This document shows, one piece after another, positions 10,811 through 22,532 of a DNA stretch of 64,000 nt (the stretch's first letter is position 1; each line of letters starts with the position of its first letter). Source of the stretch: Gracilariopsis chorda (taxonomy: Eukaryota; Rhodophyta; Florideophyceae; Gracilariales; Gracilariaceae). The translations under genes were made by a program, and so were the position numbers. The notes under the pieces were generated by a model that was not told the origin of the DNA, made no database searches, and saw only the letters and a list, made by a program, of their open reading frames with translations. The DNA is taken from the NCBI GenBank assembly GCA_003194525.1, contig NBIV01000255.1, positions 1 to 64,000 on the forward strand. The letters run 5' to 3'.

Positions 10811-11610
10811 TGCAACGCCATCAGGGAGGGATTCTTGGTACTTGAACGCTTTCCCGATATTATCGGTTGTGTAGTGTGTATATGAACTACGCCCCACTAT
10901 GGTGGATATGGACACGTGGGACAGGGTTTTGGGTCAATTGGCGGTTGGCCACAGTAGTGGATGCTGCCACGAAATGTGGAGTATTTTAGTTAATATTATT
11001 TATTATTTTCACACCCATTTCTGGGAAGCTAGTACTTAGTGCGACGGCGCACTGCCGTCGCACCAGTAAACCTTCCCCAACAAGGGACCCCAACCTGGGG
11101 AATTGGCTCTAGTTGTTGCCGCTTGCGCCCGTACTCTACTCCTCCTTGGAGGGAAACGCCGTAAACCACGGGATATCTAACCCCCTTGCACATCTAAAGG
11201 GACCCATCACTGGGAGTATAATTGTTCCAATTGCATTGGTGTTTCGCCCTGTATAGGGATATTGTTACCGGCATCGCCGTTCGTCCCCGTCGCTCTCGCG
11301 ACTCACTTCGCCCTTCCTTTTTCCCCTTTTTAGGGTAGCACCTCCCGCTATCCGCGGCCCTCGTGTGCGCATCCGCTCACACACCCCCACTTACGTGAAA
11401 ACATACCTCTACTGAGGATCACACCCCGCTCACGCGGATACCGATTCTTCGCCTTCACCTCTCTGCGCGAGTCGCGACAGGTGTCCCTGGTCTTACAAAC
11501 CGGCTTCGCCGTGACACCTCTGGGAGGGCTCTACCCAACTGGGTTCACCTCGTGAGAGGAAGATCCCGAACGTCTTTCGGTGTTTTTCCCCTTTGGGGCA
11601 TTGCACCACA
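10811..11610 (+). repeat. Gypsy-1 3' LTR (800 bp)
   Basis: Starts TGCAACGCC after the polypurine tract, ends ttgcaccaca. Bases from 10848 match window bases 1-761. Confidence 0.88.
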
Positions 11611-12600
11611 ATTGCTTGTGCCCAAAATGGGTTTTCAGAAGGTGCAGCCATGTGGTTATTAGAGTTCTACTTGACGAAGCAGGCTGCTTCATTGCTTCAC
11701 AGTAATATGCAAGGAGGTACCATGTCGGTTGATGAAGACCAAACGGAGATGCTTCGAACTTATCCGCAGGTCGTCAATTACCTTTTGGAAACCTACGCGA
11801 CCGATGATGTTATTCAAGAGGCTTTCGCTGAGCGTCTAAGCTACCATTAGAAGTCTGGACAAACCGAATTCGATTTTGCAAAGTCGTTGTTCGCGATGGG
11901 CTCCCGGTGTGGTAATCTACTCAGCACCACGCGGTTGAAGTAGTTGTTAGCCCATAACACTGACAAAGCCATTAGGTCGCAGGTGAGAAATTTCCTCCCG
12001 ACAAACTGAAAGGTGGATTATAACGGACTCAAACGATTTGCGCAAGCCCTTGGAGACATTCACCGAGCCGTTCGAAGACAGCTCAGTACGTTTTCAAAGC
12101 CTGGCAAGGGTAAACCGAAACGGAGAATCCTGGAGGGGGATTATTTGTCACCTTCAGAGGACACTGCGCACGTTGTCAAACCTGTTAGATGCACCGTATA
12201 CTTGGTACACACCTGACTTGCAACCGCATCGGCCTCTCCTTCACTAGCCTGGACTCAGCCTTGAAGGGGTCGAGGACAGCCACGCGGGTGTCCGTCCCTG
12301 ATCAAAAGGTACTCGCGATACAACCAACTAGCAGGACCCCACCCCAGAGTTAGTGGTCTTCGTAACATATGGGGCGTTTCCAACAGATGGAAAGGACGCC
12401 AATGCGCGGAACCTGGATGGCTTTTAGGAATCCAACCACTCGGAATCTCCTTTGGTGGTTTTGCCTGTCACCTTACCACTTTGCTACGACATGTCCTAAT
12501 GTCACCTCTCAGTTTAGAGCAGTGCTCCTACAGGTGCGTCAGCGAAACCATCAGGTGGTACTTAGCCAAGCAGGGGAAAACTAACATGTTCAGGAGAAGC
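11611..12600 (+). pseudogene. Gypsy-2 gag remnant
   Basis: Starts mid-capsid immediately after the Gypsy-1 LTR (CAQNGFSEGAAMWLLEFYL) and contains VVNYLLETYATDDVIQEAF, matching AVQYLLRSYATNSAIQQAI of Gypsy-1. Stops occur from 11848 onward; a possible knuckle trace lies near 12460-12490. Confidence 0.7.
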
Positions 12601-12834
12601 AACCTCCTGGAAATCAAGAGTTTAATCTAGTCACCGGTGCGGAGACGGCATAGGAAGCCGCGACCGTACCACCACAGCCGAAAATGCCTAAAGGTTGGGC
12701 TGCAGGCCAATCCCAACCGTTCCCATTTGGAATGCCAACCGGCACCAGCTGGTTCTTATATAGATGTTCGTCCTATGGTCACTGAAGAGGAAGGAGCAGA
12801 TGACTAATCGGGACCTATTTGCTTTCTTAAGCAT

Positions 12835-13441
12835 GATAACTACAAGGTAAACATCACCCTTGGGTTTTCTGTTAACCATGTGGTTCCATGTACCGCCATC
12901 TTGGATACGGGAGCTGGACCGAACCTGGTTAATGCAAATTTCCTATCCCGCAAAGTTATTGGAAAAGGTAGAACCGACTACCATCACAAACCCTTTGGGG
13001 GATGTAATTAAGCGACCAGTAGCGGTCAGTGGAAGTATAGAAGTAATGGTAGCCGTGGAAAACCTTAAGGTCAGGGTACGGTTTATTATGATAAACCAAT
13101 TGGAAACGGACTATATCCTTGGAATTACGTTCATAAACAATTATGTCCAGGCATTTTTGCCTCTTACCAGAATGGTTTCGTTCCATAAGGGTCCAAAACT
13201 CGCCGTTTTACGTCGTCACAAATCGATAACTGCCTCAGGCCCGAGACAGGATACTTCGTCAGCGACAGTATCCAATAAGTTTCGATTGCCGAAGTCCATC
13301 CGAATTCCACCCATGCACCAAGTGGTAGCCAAAGTGATATGCCATCGACCGAGTTTGCTAACATTAGAAAGTCACCATAAGGTATTGGAACGCCACATGA
13401 CAATGATGGCGAACGGAACCGTAGAAAATATACTGAATTAA
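12835..13441 (+). pseudogene. Gypsy-2 protease
   Basis: The active-site triad is present as ILDTGAGPNLVNANF near 12898-12940 in one frame; the downstream half, with DYILGITFINNYVQAF, reads in another frame from 12860. The protein would process Gag-Pol. Confidence 0.72.
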
Positions 13442-13576
13442 ACCTTTCAGGTATGCTTAAATAACTTTAGCAACCATAAGGTCAAATTACCCAAGAACAC
13501 CGTTGTTGGAATCGCATTTTCTGGTCCGGGTAGCAACTGTACCCTGAATTCATTAAGGTAGTCCAGAGAACTCCAC

Positions 13577-13594
13577 TCTAAGGAGGGGGGGAAC
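13577..13594 (+). other. Internal purine tract 1 of Gypsy-2
   Basis: tctaaggagggggggaac between protease and RT, at the position equivalent to 4048 in Gypsy-1. Confidence 0.5.
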
Positions 13595-13869
13595 CCAACT
13601 GCGGAAAACAAGAACTAAACCATGCCGGTAAATTACGAACCAACACTAACACAGGAAGGAAATACCAATTGCAAAGATGAAGTAACCATAGGGCCAGAAA
13701 GTAACCTTGTAAGGATGGCATCCTTGATCTATTGGATCCGTTCAGTGCCATTAGGGCAGGCAACCTAGGGGTGATCAAAGACACGCAACACCGTATTGAC
13801 TTGGTTCCTGGAGCTAAGCTGATACACCAACAACCATACAGGCCAGGTCCGAAAGCCTGACAGGTTGAA

Positions 13870-15036
13870 TGAGGTTTTATATCGACTATCGGAAACTAAA
13901 TGCCGTTGTGGTCAGAAATTCGTATCCGATAAACACAATGGACGAGTGTATCGATTCCCTTGGAGATGCGAAAGTCTTCAACACACTGGATGCCAATTGA
14001 GGTTACTGGCAAGTGGATATAGTTGAGGAGGATCGGGACAAGACTAAATTTACCTGCCATGCTAGTCTCTTCCTTTTCTTACGAATGCCATTTCGTTTAC
14101 GGAACGCGCCCGCTACGTTTCAGAAAGCTCTGGACATAATCATATTGAAGGTAAGATGGCAGACCGCGCCGGTGTATATATATGACGTATTCATCTATTC
14201 TCCATCGGTGGAAGAGCACTTTGGGCACGTCTGAACGGTGATCCAGCTCCTGTAGGATGCAGGGGTGAAGCTCAAGTTATGAAAATGTGTGTTCTTTGAC
14301 CAAAAGGTGGAGTATCGGGCCCATATGATCAGACCAGGACGCCTACAAGTAGCCGAAAGGATTATCCAAGCGATTCAGGGAGCTAGGCTTCCACAGACCC
14401 ATACGGATATCCGCTCCTTCATTTGTTTGTGCAATTTGTACCGTCGGTTTATCAAAGGGTTTGCTAAGATTGCAGCTTCTCCTAACAGAAAACTGCAAAA
14501 AGGTCAACCAGATCAGTTTGGATACCTTGAGGAGGACGAGATCGAGGCTTCTGAAAGCTGCCCTGATCTTGCCACCAATATTGGGTTTACCCAAGTCTGG
14601 CTATCACTACACCCTTGATACGGAAGCGTCTCTCGTTCAGGTAGGATGCTGCCTTATGCAGAAGCAAGCAGATGGGAGCAAGGCGCCAATCGGTTATTGG
14701 AGTAAGGGGCGCACTAGAACGGAGCAGAACGACACCGTGGCGGAGAAAACAACGCCTCACGGTGGTTTGGGGCATGCTGAAGTGCCATTCTTACCTGTTG
14801 GAATGAAGTTTACCATGCGGGCTGATCCCGATGCCTTAAGGTGGATATTGGTCCTCGCAGACGCTTCCGGAAGGCTATCCAAATGGAGGTTGAGACTCTC
14901 AGAGTTTGAGTATGAGGTACAATACCGCCCAGGGGTAAAGGATAATGTGGTCGATGTCATGTCACGCTTGAATACCAATGGGTTCGAAGAGGAATCAGTG
15001 GAGACGATAGTCCGTGCTTCACTATCCAATTGCTAA
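13870..15036 (+). pseudogene. Gypsy-2 reverse transcriptase and RNase H
   Basis: RT motifs DYRKLNAVVV and NTLDAN (then a stop) are followed by the palm, where the YxDD box reads VYIYDVFIYS, so one catalytic Asp is lost. Thumb (RSFICLCNLYRRFI) and RNase H (LDTEASLVQVGCCLMQ, then DALRWIL) follow in changing frames to 15036. Not functional. Confidence 0.82.
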
Positions 15037-15367
15037 GGATGGACAGGGAAAGGAAACTGGAATAGGTACTTTCTTAGATCAAGAGGAAGAATTGCGTTAA
15101 GTTATCGTCGCAGACGACGCACTGAGTTGAGGTTTTGTAGTCGAAGAGGAGGAATACTCCCCTATTTCCAAAGAGGAATTCTTGCGAGAGCAAGCAACCA
15201 ATACGTATTGCAATTCACTGCTACAACTTGTTGGGCGGACGGATAGGCAGTTCGATGCGGACCATGATTTCTGATTAGTCAGGCAATCCACCCTACATAG
15301 CTTGCTACAAAAGGTCCTTCCGGAGTAGCTTCGACAAAGAGTTCTACAGCTGGCTCACAGGCCACGG

Positions 15368-16300
15368 TTGGCAGGTCAGCCGGGAACTACACGAATGTAC
15401 TACACCCTCAGGGTATACTTCTACAAGCCCCTGCTGGCTCACGAAGTCTATACCTATGTGGCTAGAGGCACCCCGTGCGTTAAGACCCGTGGTGGTATTC
15501 TAAAACATAGTAAGTCGATGAAGCTATTCCCTGCGGCCCAACCCTTGGATTTCATTGGTATTGACCAATGGGGACCACTTCCGGAAACCTCAAAGGGGTA
15601 TAAGTGCGTCATGGTAATCACGGATTGGTTTACGAAGCTCACGAGGGCAGTACACCTCAAGAACACAACCTCACCGGTTCTAGTGAAAGCCTTTCTAAAC
15701 CATTTGGTGTATCCGTACTGTCCTTCACCCTACCTTCGCACCGATCATGGTTCTAACCTGGTTTCGAAGTTCTTCGAATAAGTCTGTACCATGTTAGAAT
15801 TGAAGCACTATTTAACGACTGCGCACAACCCTCAGACCAATGGGAATGTCGAAAGGTTTAGCAAAACCCGTGGGGAACGATTGAGTCATTACGTAGCTGA
15901 AGACCAATAGGATTGGGCTGAGTTCAAACAGCTCTTGAAGTACGCTTACAACCTACAGGTACATCGCTCAACGCGAACCACTCCCTTTGATTTGATTTTG
16001 TCACCCCACCCTCCAGGTATTAATGTCCAAGCTGGTCCGGCGAACCGCCGTGCCTCTCTGACACAATCTGCCGCTCAGGTGAAGAGAGATCTTCTACGAG
16101 AGTTGAGGGAAACCATTGCGGTAGCATCATCAAAGCTGACCGCAGCCCTGGAGCGTTGCAAGTCGTACTTCGACCAGAAGTTGCAAAGGGTTACAGAGTG
16201 CAAGTCAGGGACTATGTTTTCGTGGATGTCCTACCAAGTGGTGCTCGGCCACTCCCAAAAAACGAAGAAGATGACTGGATGGTAGCGGTGGAGATAAACC
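15368..16300 (+). pseudogene. Gypsy-2 integrase
   Basis: Core motifs are GIDQWGPLPE (15558), RTDHGSNLVSKFFE (15740) and NGNVERFSK (15841) with the catalytic Glu retained, interrupted by stops at 15779 and 15908. The HHCC module is badly decayed. Confidence 0.78.
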
Positions 16301-16806
16301 CCAAGCTACTGCCAAAGTCAATTGGTGTTTACGAGGTTATACGAGCAGACAAATACACGGTAACCCTCCTGGAAAGCGGTTTAGAGAACAATGTTTCGGT
16401 TGATAGGGTTACGAAAGCTCTGCAGACCAACGTACCAACCGAGGTTCTTGATGGAAAACAGAGCACCCTTGCTCCGGCTCCATCAACCCAATTGGAGCAA
16501 CAAGCTCTCAAGGACTCGGTCTCTAGTCCTTCACCCGATGGGAGCACTAAACCATTTGGAACAAAGACGGTAACCACCGATTCTACGGGTGCTCTCGCTG
16601 CTTCACCGATTGGAAATGGAACAAAAGCACACGGAAACGCAACAAAACCTCTTGGAAATGTACCAACAGAAACCGAAGGGGTCATTGATTCCATCGGTCA
16701 CGAGTAAACCATATCGGGAATTGTGTACCGTGTACGGTGGTATGGGTGGATGGCGTTCCATGACACCATGGAACCGCCCAAATATATACCCAATAGCTTC
16801 CTCATA
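16300..16806 (+). pseudogene. Gypsy-2 integrase tail and chromodomain remnant
   Basis: The frame reads through a stop at 16705 into GIVYRVRWYGWMAFHDTMEP, which matches the YRVRWYGYD...TWEP core of the Gypsy-1 chromodomain. A 7-bp perfect hairpin lies at 16756-16773. Confidence 0.7.
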
Positions 16807-16873
16807 AGGTATTGACGCAAACAAAATAAAACCCTACCAACTGGATCCCTGAACGCCCATGCCGTGCATGGAC

Positions 16874-16897
16874 GCTAAGGAGGGGGGAGGGGAGAAC
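16874..16897 (+). other. Internal purine tract 2 of Gypsy-2
   Basis: ctaaggaggggggagggg just after the chromodomain remnant, equivalent to the tract at 7236 in Gypsy-1. Confidence 0.5.
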
Positions 16898-17046
16898 TTT
16901 TTGAAGCAGTACCATAAGGTGAATAACTAAAACGAAACTAATAACAACTCAGCTAACAACAGAACACATCTACGCATGTTGGCACTCATAAGATTTTGCA
17001 AAGGTGACGAAGAAACTGCACCTTAAGGAACATAACCAGACAGAGA

Positions 17047-19470
17047 TCAAGTAACATTGCTGCCCCAGCTAGGGCCGCGACCGGCCGACCCAATGGCACT
17101 GGAGCCACCACTAGGAGTTGGACCTGCCATGGGAGACGGACCAGTCGAGGGACCTGCTTGACCGAGTGGTAAACCCTCTGTAACCGGAATTGGTGGAGGA
17201 TGATTGGGACACACTGGATGGGTCTGCGTCAGTTGAGCCAAATGGGGCGCAGTACCGAACGGAGCCATGGACGGAACACCTGGATGGGAATTGAAGTTGG
17301 TGGAAGGTGGTAGTTGAAAGCCGGTTGGTGTGGTGGCAGCTGGAAAACCGAATGGTTGAGTCAGCCCCACGGGAGCCTGTTGGTTGTAAGAACTACCAGC
17401 CAAGCGTATCGTCAATTATCTGGGAAAGAACTCGCACATGGTAGGTTACCACCTGGTACAGCGCGTGCTGGATTTGGTCCCGGAAGCAGCGGAAGCCATC
17501 GTTTTGAGCCTCCCGCAGTGCCAAGACAAGAAAGTAACTGGTTAGGGCATCAATGGCCGCAATGGCATTCGGAGGGCCCGGTCTGTCGACTTACCGAAGA
17601 CAAACATGATGGAGTCAGTGCAAAGCACTTTAGATACCCTCGAGGTGCCCGCCATCGTGTGGAACCAAAACGCCGACTACAAGAACGGATCGGAATGGAC
17701 CAGCAATGGCCTGAACAACTGGAGTGGAAGGAGTTCTGCGACCTGTAGGAGGCGCAACAACAGTAGGTGGAGTAGCCGGTACAGGGAGGCTCGCAGGCAC
17801 CGCGGGGTGCTCTATAACCGATTGGGGCATAGCCACGTCCTCGTCGTCTCCATCGTCCTGATCGACAAGATGAACTGGGAGGCTCTGCTGCGCTGGGATA
17901 GCTACGCGGAGTTCCTTGTGGTTCCGTACCATCCAGGCCTGGCCTGCTCTCCAGGGATGATTTTCAGCTGCATCCAAAATGGCGGTGAGCTCCTCGACCG
18001 AATACGGTGTATCTCTTACCAGGTTTTCTACGCCAAGTTCGTCGCGTATGATCCCCATCAGGTGCTTCGACATACCAAAGATACGACCAACAGGATACAG
18101 AGCGTGAGCCGGAAAGGTAGGATCATTAGACCGGGTAGGCCAAGTCACGCCCTCTCGACCCGTGTGGGGGGATAGAAGAGCCGTCATGGTCGCAAACTCC
18201 GCAAGGGCAATGGACCAAACGGTACTTGGGAAAAGGAGAGCTATCTATAATTGCACTGCCAAAGAAGGCTAAAACCGGAGGGGTTGGGACGTCCAAGAAC
18301 TGGCATACTTCGTAGTGCTCCGATCAACTTGGTCGTGGCACATAGATCTTAAGGCGCATCGCATCGTCTTGTGAGAAGAATTCCACTAGGTTATACGTAT
18401 GCATACATAGCCGGCACGTTAGCCTGGCAGTGACGAAGGCAGGACTTCTCAGCCGAGTCCCCAGCCCACCATTCACGGTCCATGAACTAGTTTGTATGCA
18501 TCAGTTTTTCCAAGCAAACCATGTCAAAGTGACACCGCACGGCCGAGGGATGGGGAGTCATATCGTATAGGGAATAAACCACCCGGCAGAAGTAATTTAC
18601 CTCTTGGGGACAGTAAACGAAGGGAAGCTCAGACGGAATCATCGGAGGTATAACATACACGAAGGGTGTATGACGCCACTTGACATCAAACACCGCCGAT
18701 CGGTTGGGCTGCAAGTTTCGGGTACCAGGTGGTGGAGGAGCCCTATAGGTGGGGATCCGCGCTAGCCATTCGCAATCCAATCGGCTGTAAGTGACATAAG
18801 TATCCACTGAGGGTCGACGGTATTCGTTCGGAGCCTGAACAGAGTTGTTATTGATAGGCCAATAAATGGAATCGAAGATGCAGGCGTCAATGTCCTCCAG
18901 AGTGGTTACATAACCACCTTGGCGGTAAAACAGTTCACCAACGGGAAGAATACCCGGACTCGGCTGACTCATAAGAGAAAAAGGTACCGGAGCTGTGTGA
19001 GAAGTCCCAGGGATCAAAACCGAGTGTAGATAGTGGCACTGAGAAGCTGAAGGATGTCTGCGACCGCGCCCTCGACCACTACTGGGAGTCTGCGAACCAC
19101 CCCGGGATTGGAAGCGAGTAATACGTTTGGAAATGCCCCCGTAAGGACCAATCCGAGGGTGATGGTTCATTGCGGACGCCAAACCAACTGGGCCTGTGTG
19201 AAATTCGGTTGGAGAAGAGGAAGGAGACCGACCAGGGGAGTCATTCCGAGTGGTTACATAGGGATCGGGACCTGGTTCTGTGAATGCTGGAGGAGCTCCA
19301 TCGACTGTTGGCTGTGACCACTCGGTGAACGTCCTCAAGGCACGGAGAAAACGCCGAAGGATGGGAGGCGGTTCCCTCCGCACGGAATGACCTGAGTGGT
19401 TATTAGGCCCATATCTCTGGGTATCGATGCCCTTTGTAAGCGTGAGAGAAGCATGAAGCCGCAGTGGCAC
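17047..19470 (-). pseudogene. Antisense ORF region of Gypsy-2, in three pieces
   Basis: Three minus-strand frames follow one another: 19470-18487 (327 codons), 18187-17630 (185 codons) and 17415-17047 (122 codons). The first holds PFVYVIPP...LPFVYCPQEVNYFC, which resembles PFDVPVPPEFGFDVSYFC in the Gypsy-1 antisense protein. The last piece is Pro-rich, as is the Gypsy-1 C terminus. Position and order match, so I read this as a decayed homologue. Function unknown. Confidence 0.55.
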
Positions 19471-19573
19471 CTCCCCAGAACCAATTGGTGGGTGTGCTGG
19501 CGAGGCCTCTCACTATTCTAAGTCTAAAAGGTTTACCATTTCTTCGGGTGGGGGACGCATGAGGTGTCAGATC

Positions 19574-20613
19574 AGGACTAACAAATTGGGAGGAAGACCA
19601 ACGGGCATTCGCGTGGTGCGACTACGTCGCACTCACAATAGACCGAATAGGTAATACGGACCGAAGGTAGAGGCATCTAATGAAGGGACCCGAAACCGAA
19701 AGGGGGCAACGTGAATTCAAGTTTTCAGCCAATCAAGTAGTGCAATTGTCGCTGTCGTGGATTCACCCACGGGGAGAAGTCAACCGAAAGGGACGAAAAG
19801 CACCAAAGCCTAACGAGAGTGTCGCGCTACTCCGAAGAGGCAAGTGACCAACGAGCATAGGATGTGTTGTTGAGGCCAAGTGGGAACCGTCGGGTCTGGA
19901 TCTACTGCAAGGAAGATGCACGGCTCACAGTCGAGCTGATTACCAAGTGGCTACCTACGCTGCGCTACGCGCCGGGGTTGCCGGGAAAACTGGTTCACTG
20001 ACATTGGCCGCTGAATCACGGTGTACAGCCACGAGAACGTGCCTCTCGGTAGGAGAAGGGTCTGTGTTACAGTGAGATCTGACCACATGGGCAGTGCAAC
20101 GCGCGCTGGACCAATTGGTTAGTGTGCCACGTGGGTTCGAGTGGCTAACTAATTAGTCTACTATTTTATTCTTTTGTATAGGTAGTGACACACCGCTACT
20201 GTGGTGTGGGTTCATGCCACCAAACCCGCTCCCAACGTATGCTACATAGCCAAGTGCACCTGAGATTGAGCCTCAATCACGCTTAAGGTGGGGGCAGCGC
20301 TCCCTCACCGAGAATGGTGAATGTAAGCACCTCTTTGATAAAGGTGATACCAACTGGTTTCTACAGTCAACCTCTTGGTTTAGTTAAGACTGTTAAGGAT
20401 TTCACAAACTGTGTGCGCTGGACTACGAACACTACAAATTGGTTACGGTAAGCCAGCTTTGGTATCTTGCGCCCCTAGAGGTTTCGTGCTGCCACACCAA
20501 TTTGGTTACCCAACTTCCACCGTTCAGGTTGAGCCCTGGTTGTGCTCCTGCCAAAGGTTTTCCGAACGGAATACTGCGCTCATACTTCACATAAAATTGG
20601 TAGTAACACACAA
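19574..20613 (+). repeat. Gypsy-2 3' LTR, boundaries approximate
   Basis: After the antisense region comes a G-rich stretch (cgggtgggggacgcatgagg, near 19545) that could be a decayed polypurine tract, then TGTCAG. An AT-rich segment at 20140-20190 followed by gacacaccgc resembles the Gypsy-1 LTR. No second copy exists in the window to confirm the ends. Confidence 0.35.
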
Positions 20614-20639
20614 TTAGTATACCGGATCATTCTCGAGAG

Positions 20640-21222
20640 ATGTTTAAAGTTAATAAAGCGGTCACTACATATGGTGCTGTTCTTGTTATGGCCATAGCCT
20701 GTAATACGGTAACCATTTCGATTGTGCTTAATGTCTGGCTGAGTACAAGAATTGTTGCATCTTTTCAAATGAATGAGCTTCGCGATATGAAAGAAAGAGT
20801 TTTACGGGAAGTTAAACCGGCTTTGAAACCACAAGTTGGTAGTTCACTATTAACCAAAAAGCGCAACAGCAACACCTTGTTAGAATTTTGAAAGAAAATG
20901 AAGAGACGTGGCTCAAAACAAAATCTTTAGCACCGTCAGTATGCGATAGCTGATATAATAATGTCCCCAACAGGTGGGATGGAGAGAATACTTCTTTTTT
21001 TATTTTAGGTGCTTGCAAGTTTAGGTACTTCCAAGAGTTAGAAGATTTAAATGAAAAAGATCTGGCAGAATAAATGAATTTATGTGGTGGTTGATATACG
21101 TGTAACAGCTGCGAATATCATCAGTTCACACGGGAAATGTGGCGTAGTCATTTTGACTATGACAATGCCGAAGCGGGTGTTTATATTTGTCAGGAAATGG
21201 GAGCGGAAATGCAGTGGACGTA
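20640..21222 (+). pseudogene. Decayed gene of unknown family with one membrane span
   Basis: ATG 20640 opens 83 codons with a hydrophobic segment (residues 11-35, AVLVMAIACNTVTISIVLNV) and a charged helix after it, like a type II membrane anchor. A frame change near 20860 continues into a coherent but stop-interrupted stretch (stops at about 20948, 21071 and 21092) with YTCNSCEYHQF. It looks like a real protein now degenerate, possibly host or a captured gene. I do not recognise it. Confidence 0.35.
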
Positions 21223-21352
21223 ACTGTGGATGCAGCTTTACATTGTGGTAGAAAATGATTGCATGCAGAAATTACCAGATGGCCTTCTGGTCAAATATGA
21301 GCCAATAAATATAGGCCAAGTCGCTCGAATTTGGCCAGCTGTATTTCAGATT

Positions 21353-21395
21353 TGGCGATCAGAATGGACCCTTCGAGGGTCCATTCTGATCGCCA
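21353..21395. other. Perfect 20-bp hairpin with 3-nt loop
   Basis: Left arm tggcgatcagaatggaccct, loop tcg, right arm the exact reverse complement. No neighbouring copy seen. Confidence 0.8.
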
Positions 21396-21728
21396 TACCG
21401 TGCGCCAAACCTCCTCCGAACGAAACTGAACGGAGATTGCACTCAAGATCTCAGAGAGCGGCGGTACTGGCTTGTGTTCCTTTGTACTCAACTACTCTGG
21501 CGTGCTCACACTTTTTGTTGTTGTTGTTTACTATTGGCCCTCTATGCCTAATTACTGCATTGTGGGTAGAAGTATAGTCTAAAGATGCTTCTCTTTCCGC
21601 AGCAAACCTCACACTTTTTATTCAAACGCCGCAACCACAAAAACCGCTCGCACAACTGTGCTCACCACACCCGCCATGGTCTTCTACATTCTGATTTAAG
21701 CCACCAACCGACACGATGGCAGCGCATT

Positions 21729-21956
21729 CTAGCTCATGGCATAGATAATGTCTAGCAGATCAGTGACGTCCATTTTGCTGTAGTTCGAAGCACCAGAGCG
21801 ATCTTTAGTAGCATGTTTTGGAGACTTCTTAGATGTTGCAGCATCGGCAACTGCCGTTGGGCTTGGTGGCTGATATAGAGAACAAAGTGGTAAAGGTGAC
21901 GGAGTACTAGCTTTTGCCATGGTTGCTGGACGGGATGTGGAGGATGGAAGGTTCAT
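21729..21956 (-). pseudogene. Fragment with DUF6818-like N-terminal motif
   Basis: After a Ser/Pro/Ala-rich start the frame ends in NYSKMDVTDLLDIIYAM, followed after a stop by ALP. This looks like the start of the NY...LL..I...LP module found at the N terminus of some transposon-linked proteins in oomycetes and algae. Stops break it at once. The family call rests on one short motif. Confidence 0.25.
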
Positions 21957-22183
21957 TCGAGACCGTACAAGCTCCTACAAACTGCGTTTCCCATTCCACA
22001 CAGCGGTGGAAGTGAAGGGGTTTTGGTTGCTGCTTTGGCGCCAATAATTGGCGATGTGGTTTGACGGGCAATTTCTGAAGACTACTAGTTCTACATGCGC
22101 GCCAAAATTCTGGCGAGCTGGCGTTCTGTTTATTTCTGCATGCACCCAATTAGAAGGTGTCTTGAGAGGGAGATTGTGATTGA

Positions 22184-22423
22184 GATTTCGAGCAGGAAGC
22201 GCAAAATATACATCAATTGCCAAAGGCGTCACTGAAAGAATTCCAGCTGACGGCAAAAGCATTCCAAAGGCAAGTCAAATTGCTCGTCGCCGAAAATCAT
22301 GACGTTTGTTACTCGTTTGGATGTGATCTGCATAGTATTCTAGACTTGCAAATAGAAAAAGTTAAGGTATTTAGGAAGAAACGTGCATGTCAAACGCGCA
22401 TTAATGACTTATTCGGCAAGTAA
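22184..22423 (+). pseudogene. C-terminal fragment with PCNA-box-like end
   Basis: An open frame (DFEQEAQ... to stop 22423) ends in QTRINDLFGK, close to the QxxI/LxxFF PCNA-interaction box seen at the C terminus of many DNA-repair and transposase proteins. It lies 65 nt before the TA-flanked MITE. No catalytic domain remains. Confidence 0.3.
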
Positions 22424-22532
22424 AAGCCATGTGACGCGTCAGTAGTATCTTTTACTTCCATAGTTTTAATTTTTAAAGTACCTTGGTACAGTGATTATGC
22501 GATACTATAGGGTCACTGTGTCGTAATGGTCA

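Larger units (their letters stand above)
1..11610 (+). mobile_element. Gypsy-1, Ty3/gypsy chromovirus, nearly complete
   Basis: The element has LTR, primer site, gag with zinc knuckle, protease, reverse transcriptase, RNase H, HHCC integrase, a chromodomain, an antisense frame, a polypurine tract and a second LTR, in that order. The window opens about 37 nt inside the 5' LTR, so the outer end and left target duplication are missing. The two LTR copies match at roughly 97 percent by eye with several one-base indels. Gag-pol reads in at least nine alternating frames, so this copy cannot make a normal polyprotein unless some indels are sequencing errors. It sits inside the gag of Gypsy-2, whose sequence resumes directly at 11611; the expected right target duplication is attgc, which cannot be checked on the left. 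Confidence 0.93.
11611..20613 (+). mobile_element. Gypsy-2, older chromovirus related to Gypsy-1
   Basis: A decayed relative of Gypsy-1 with the same gene order. Its 5' LTR and gag start lie upstream of the window because Gypsy-1 is inserted in its gag. Frames are broken throughout, with in-frame stops and substitutions at active sites, so it is older. The right end near 20613 (taacaca) is inferred from resemblance of 20140-20613 to the Gypsy-1 LTR and is uncertain. Confidence 0.85.
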
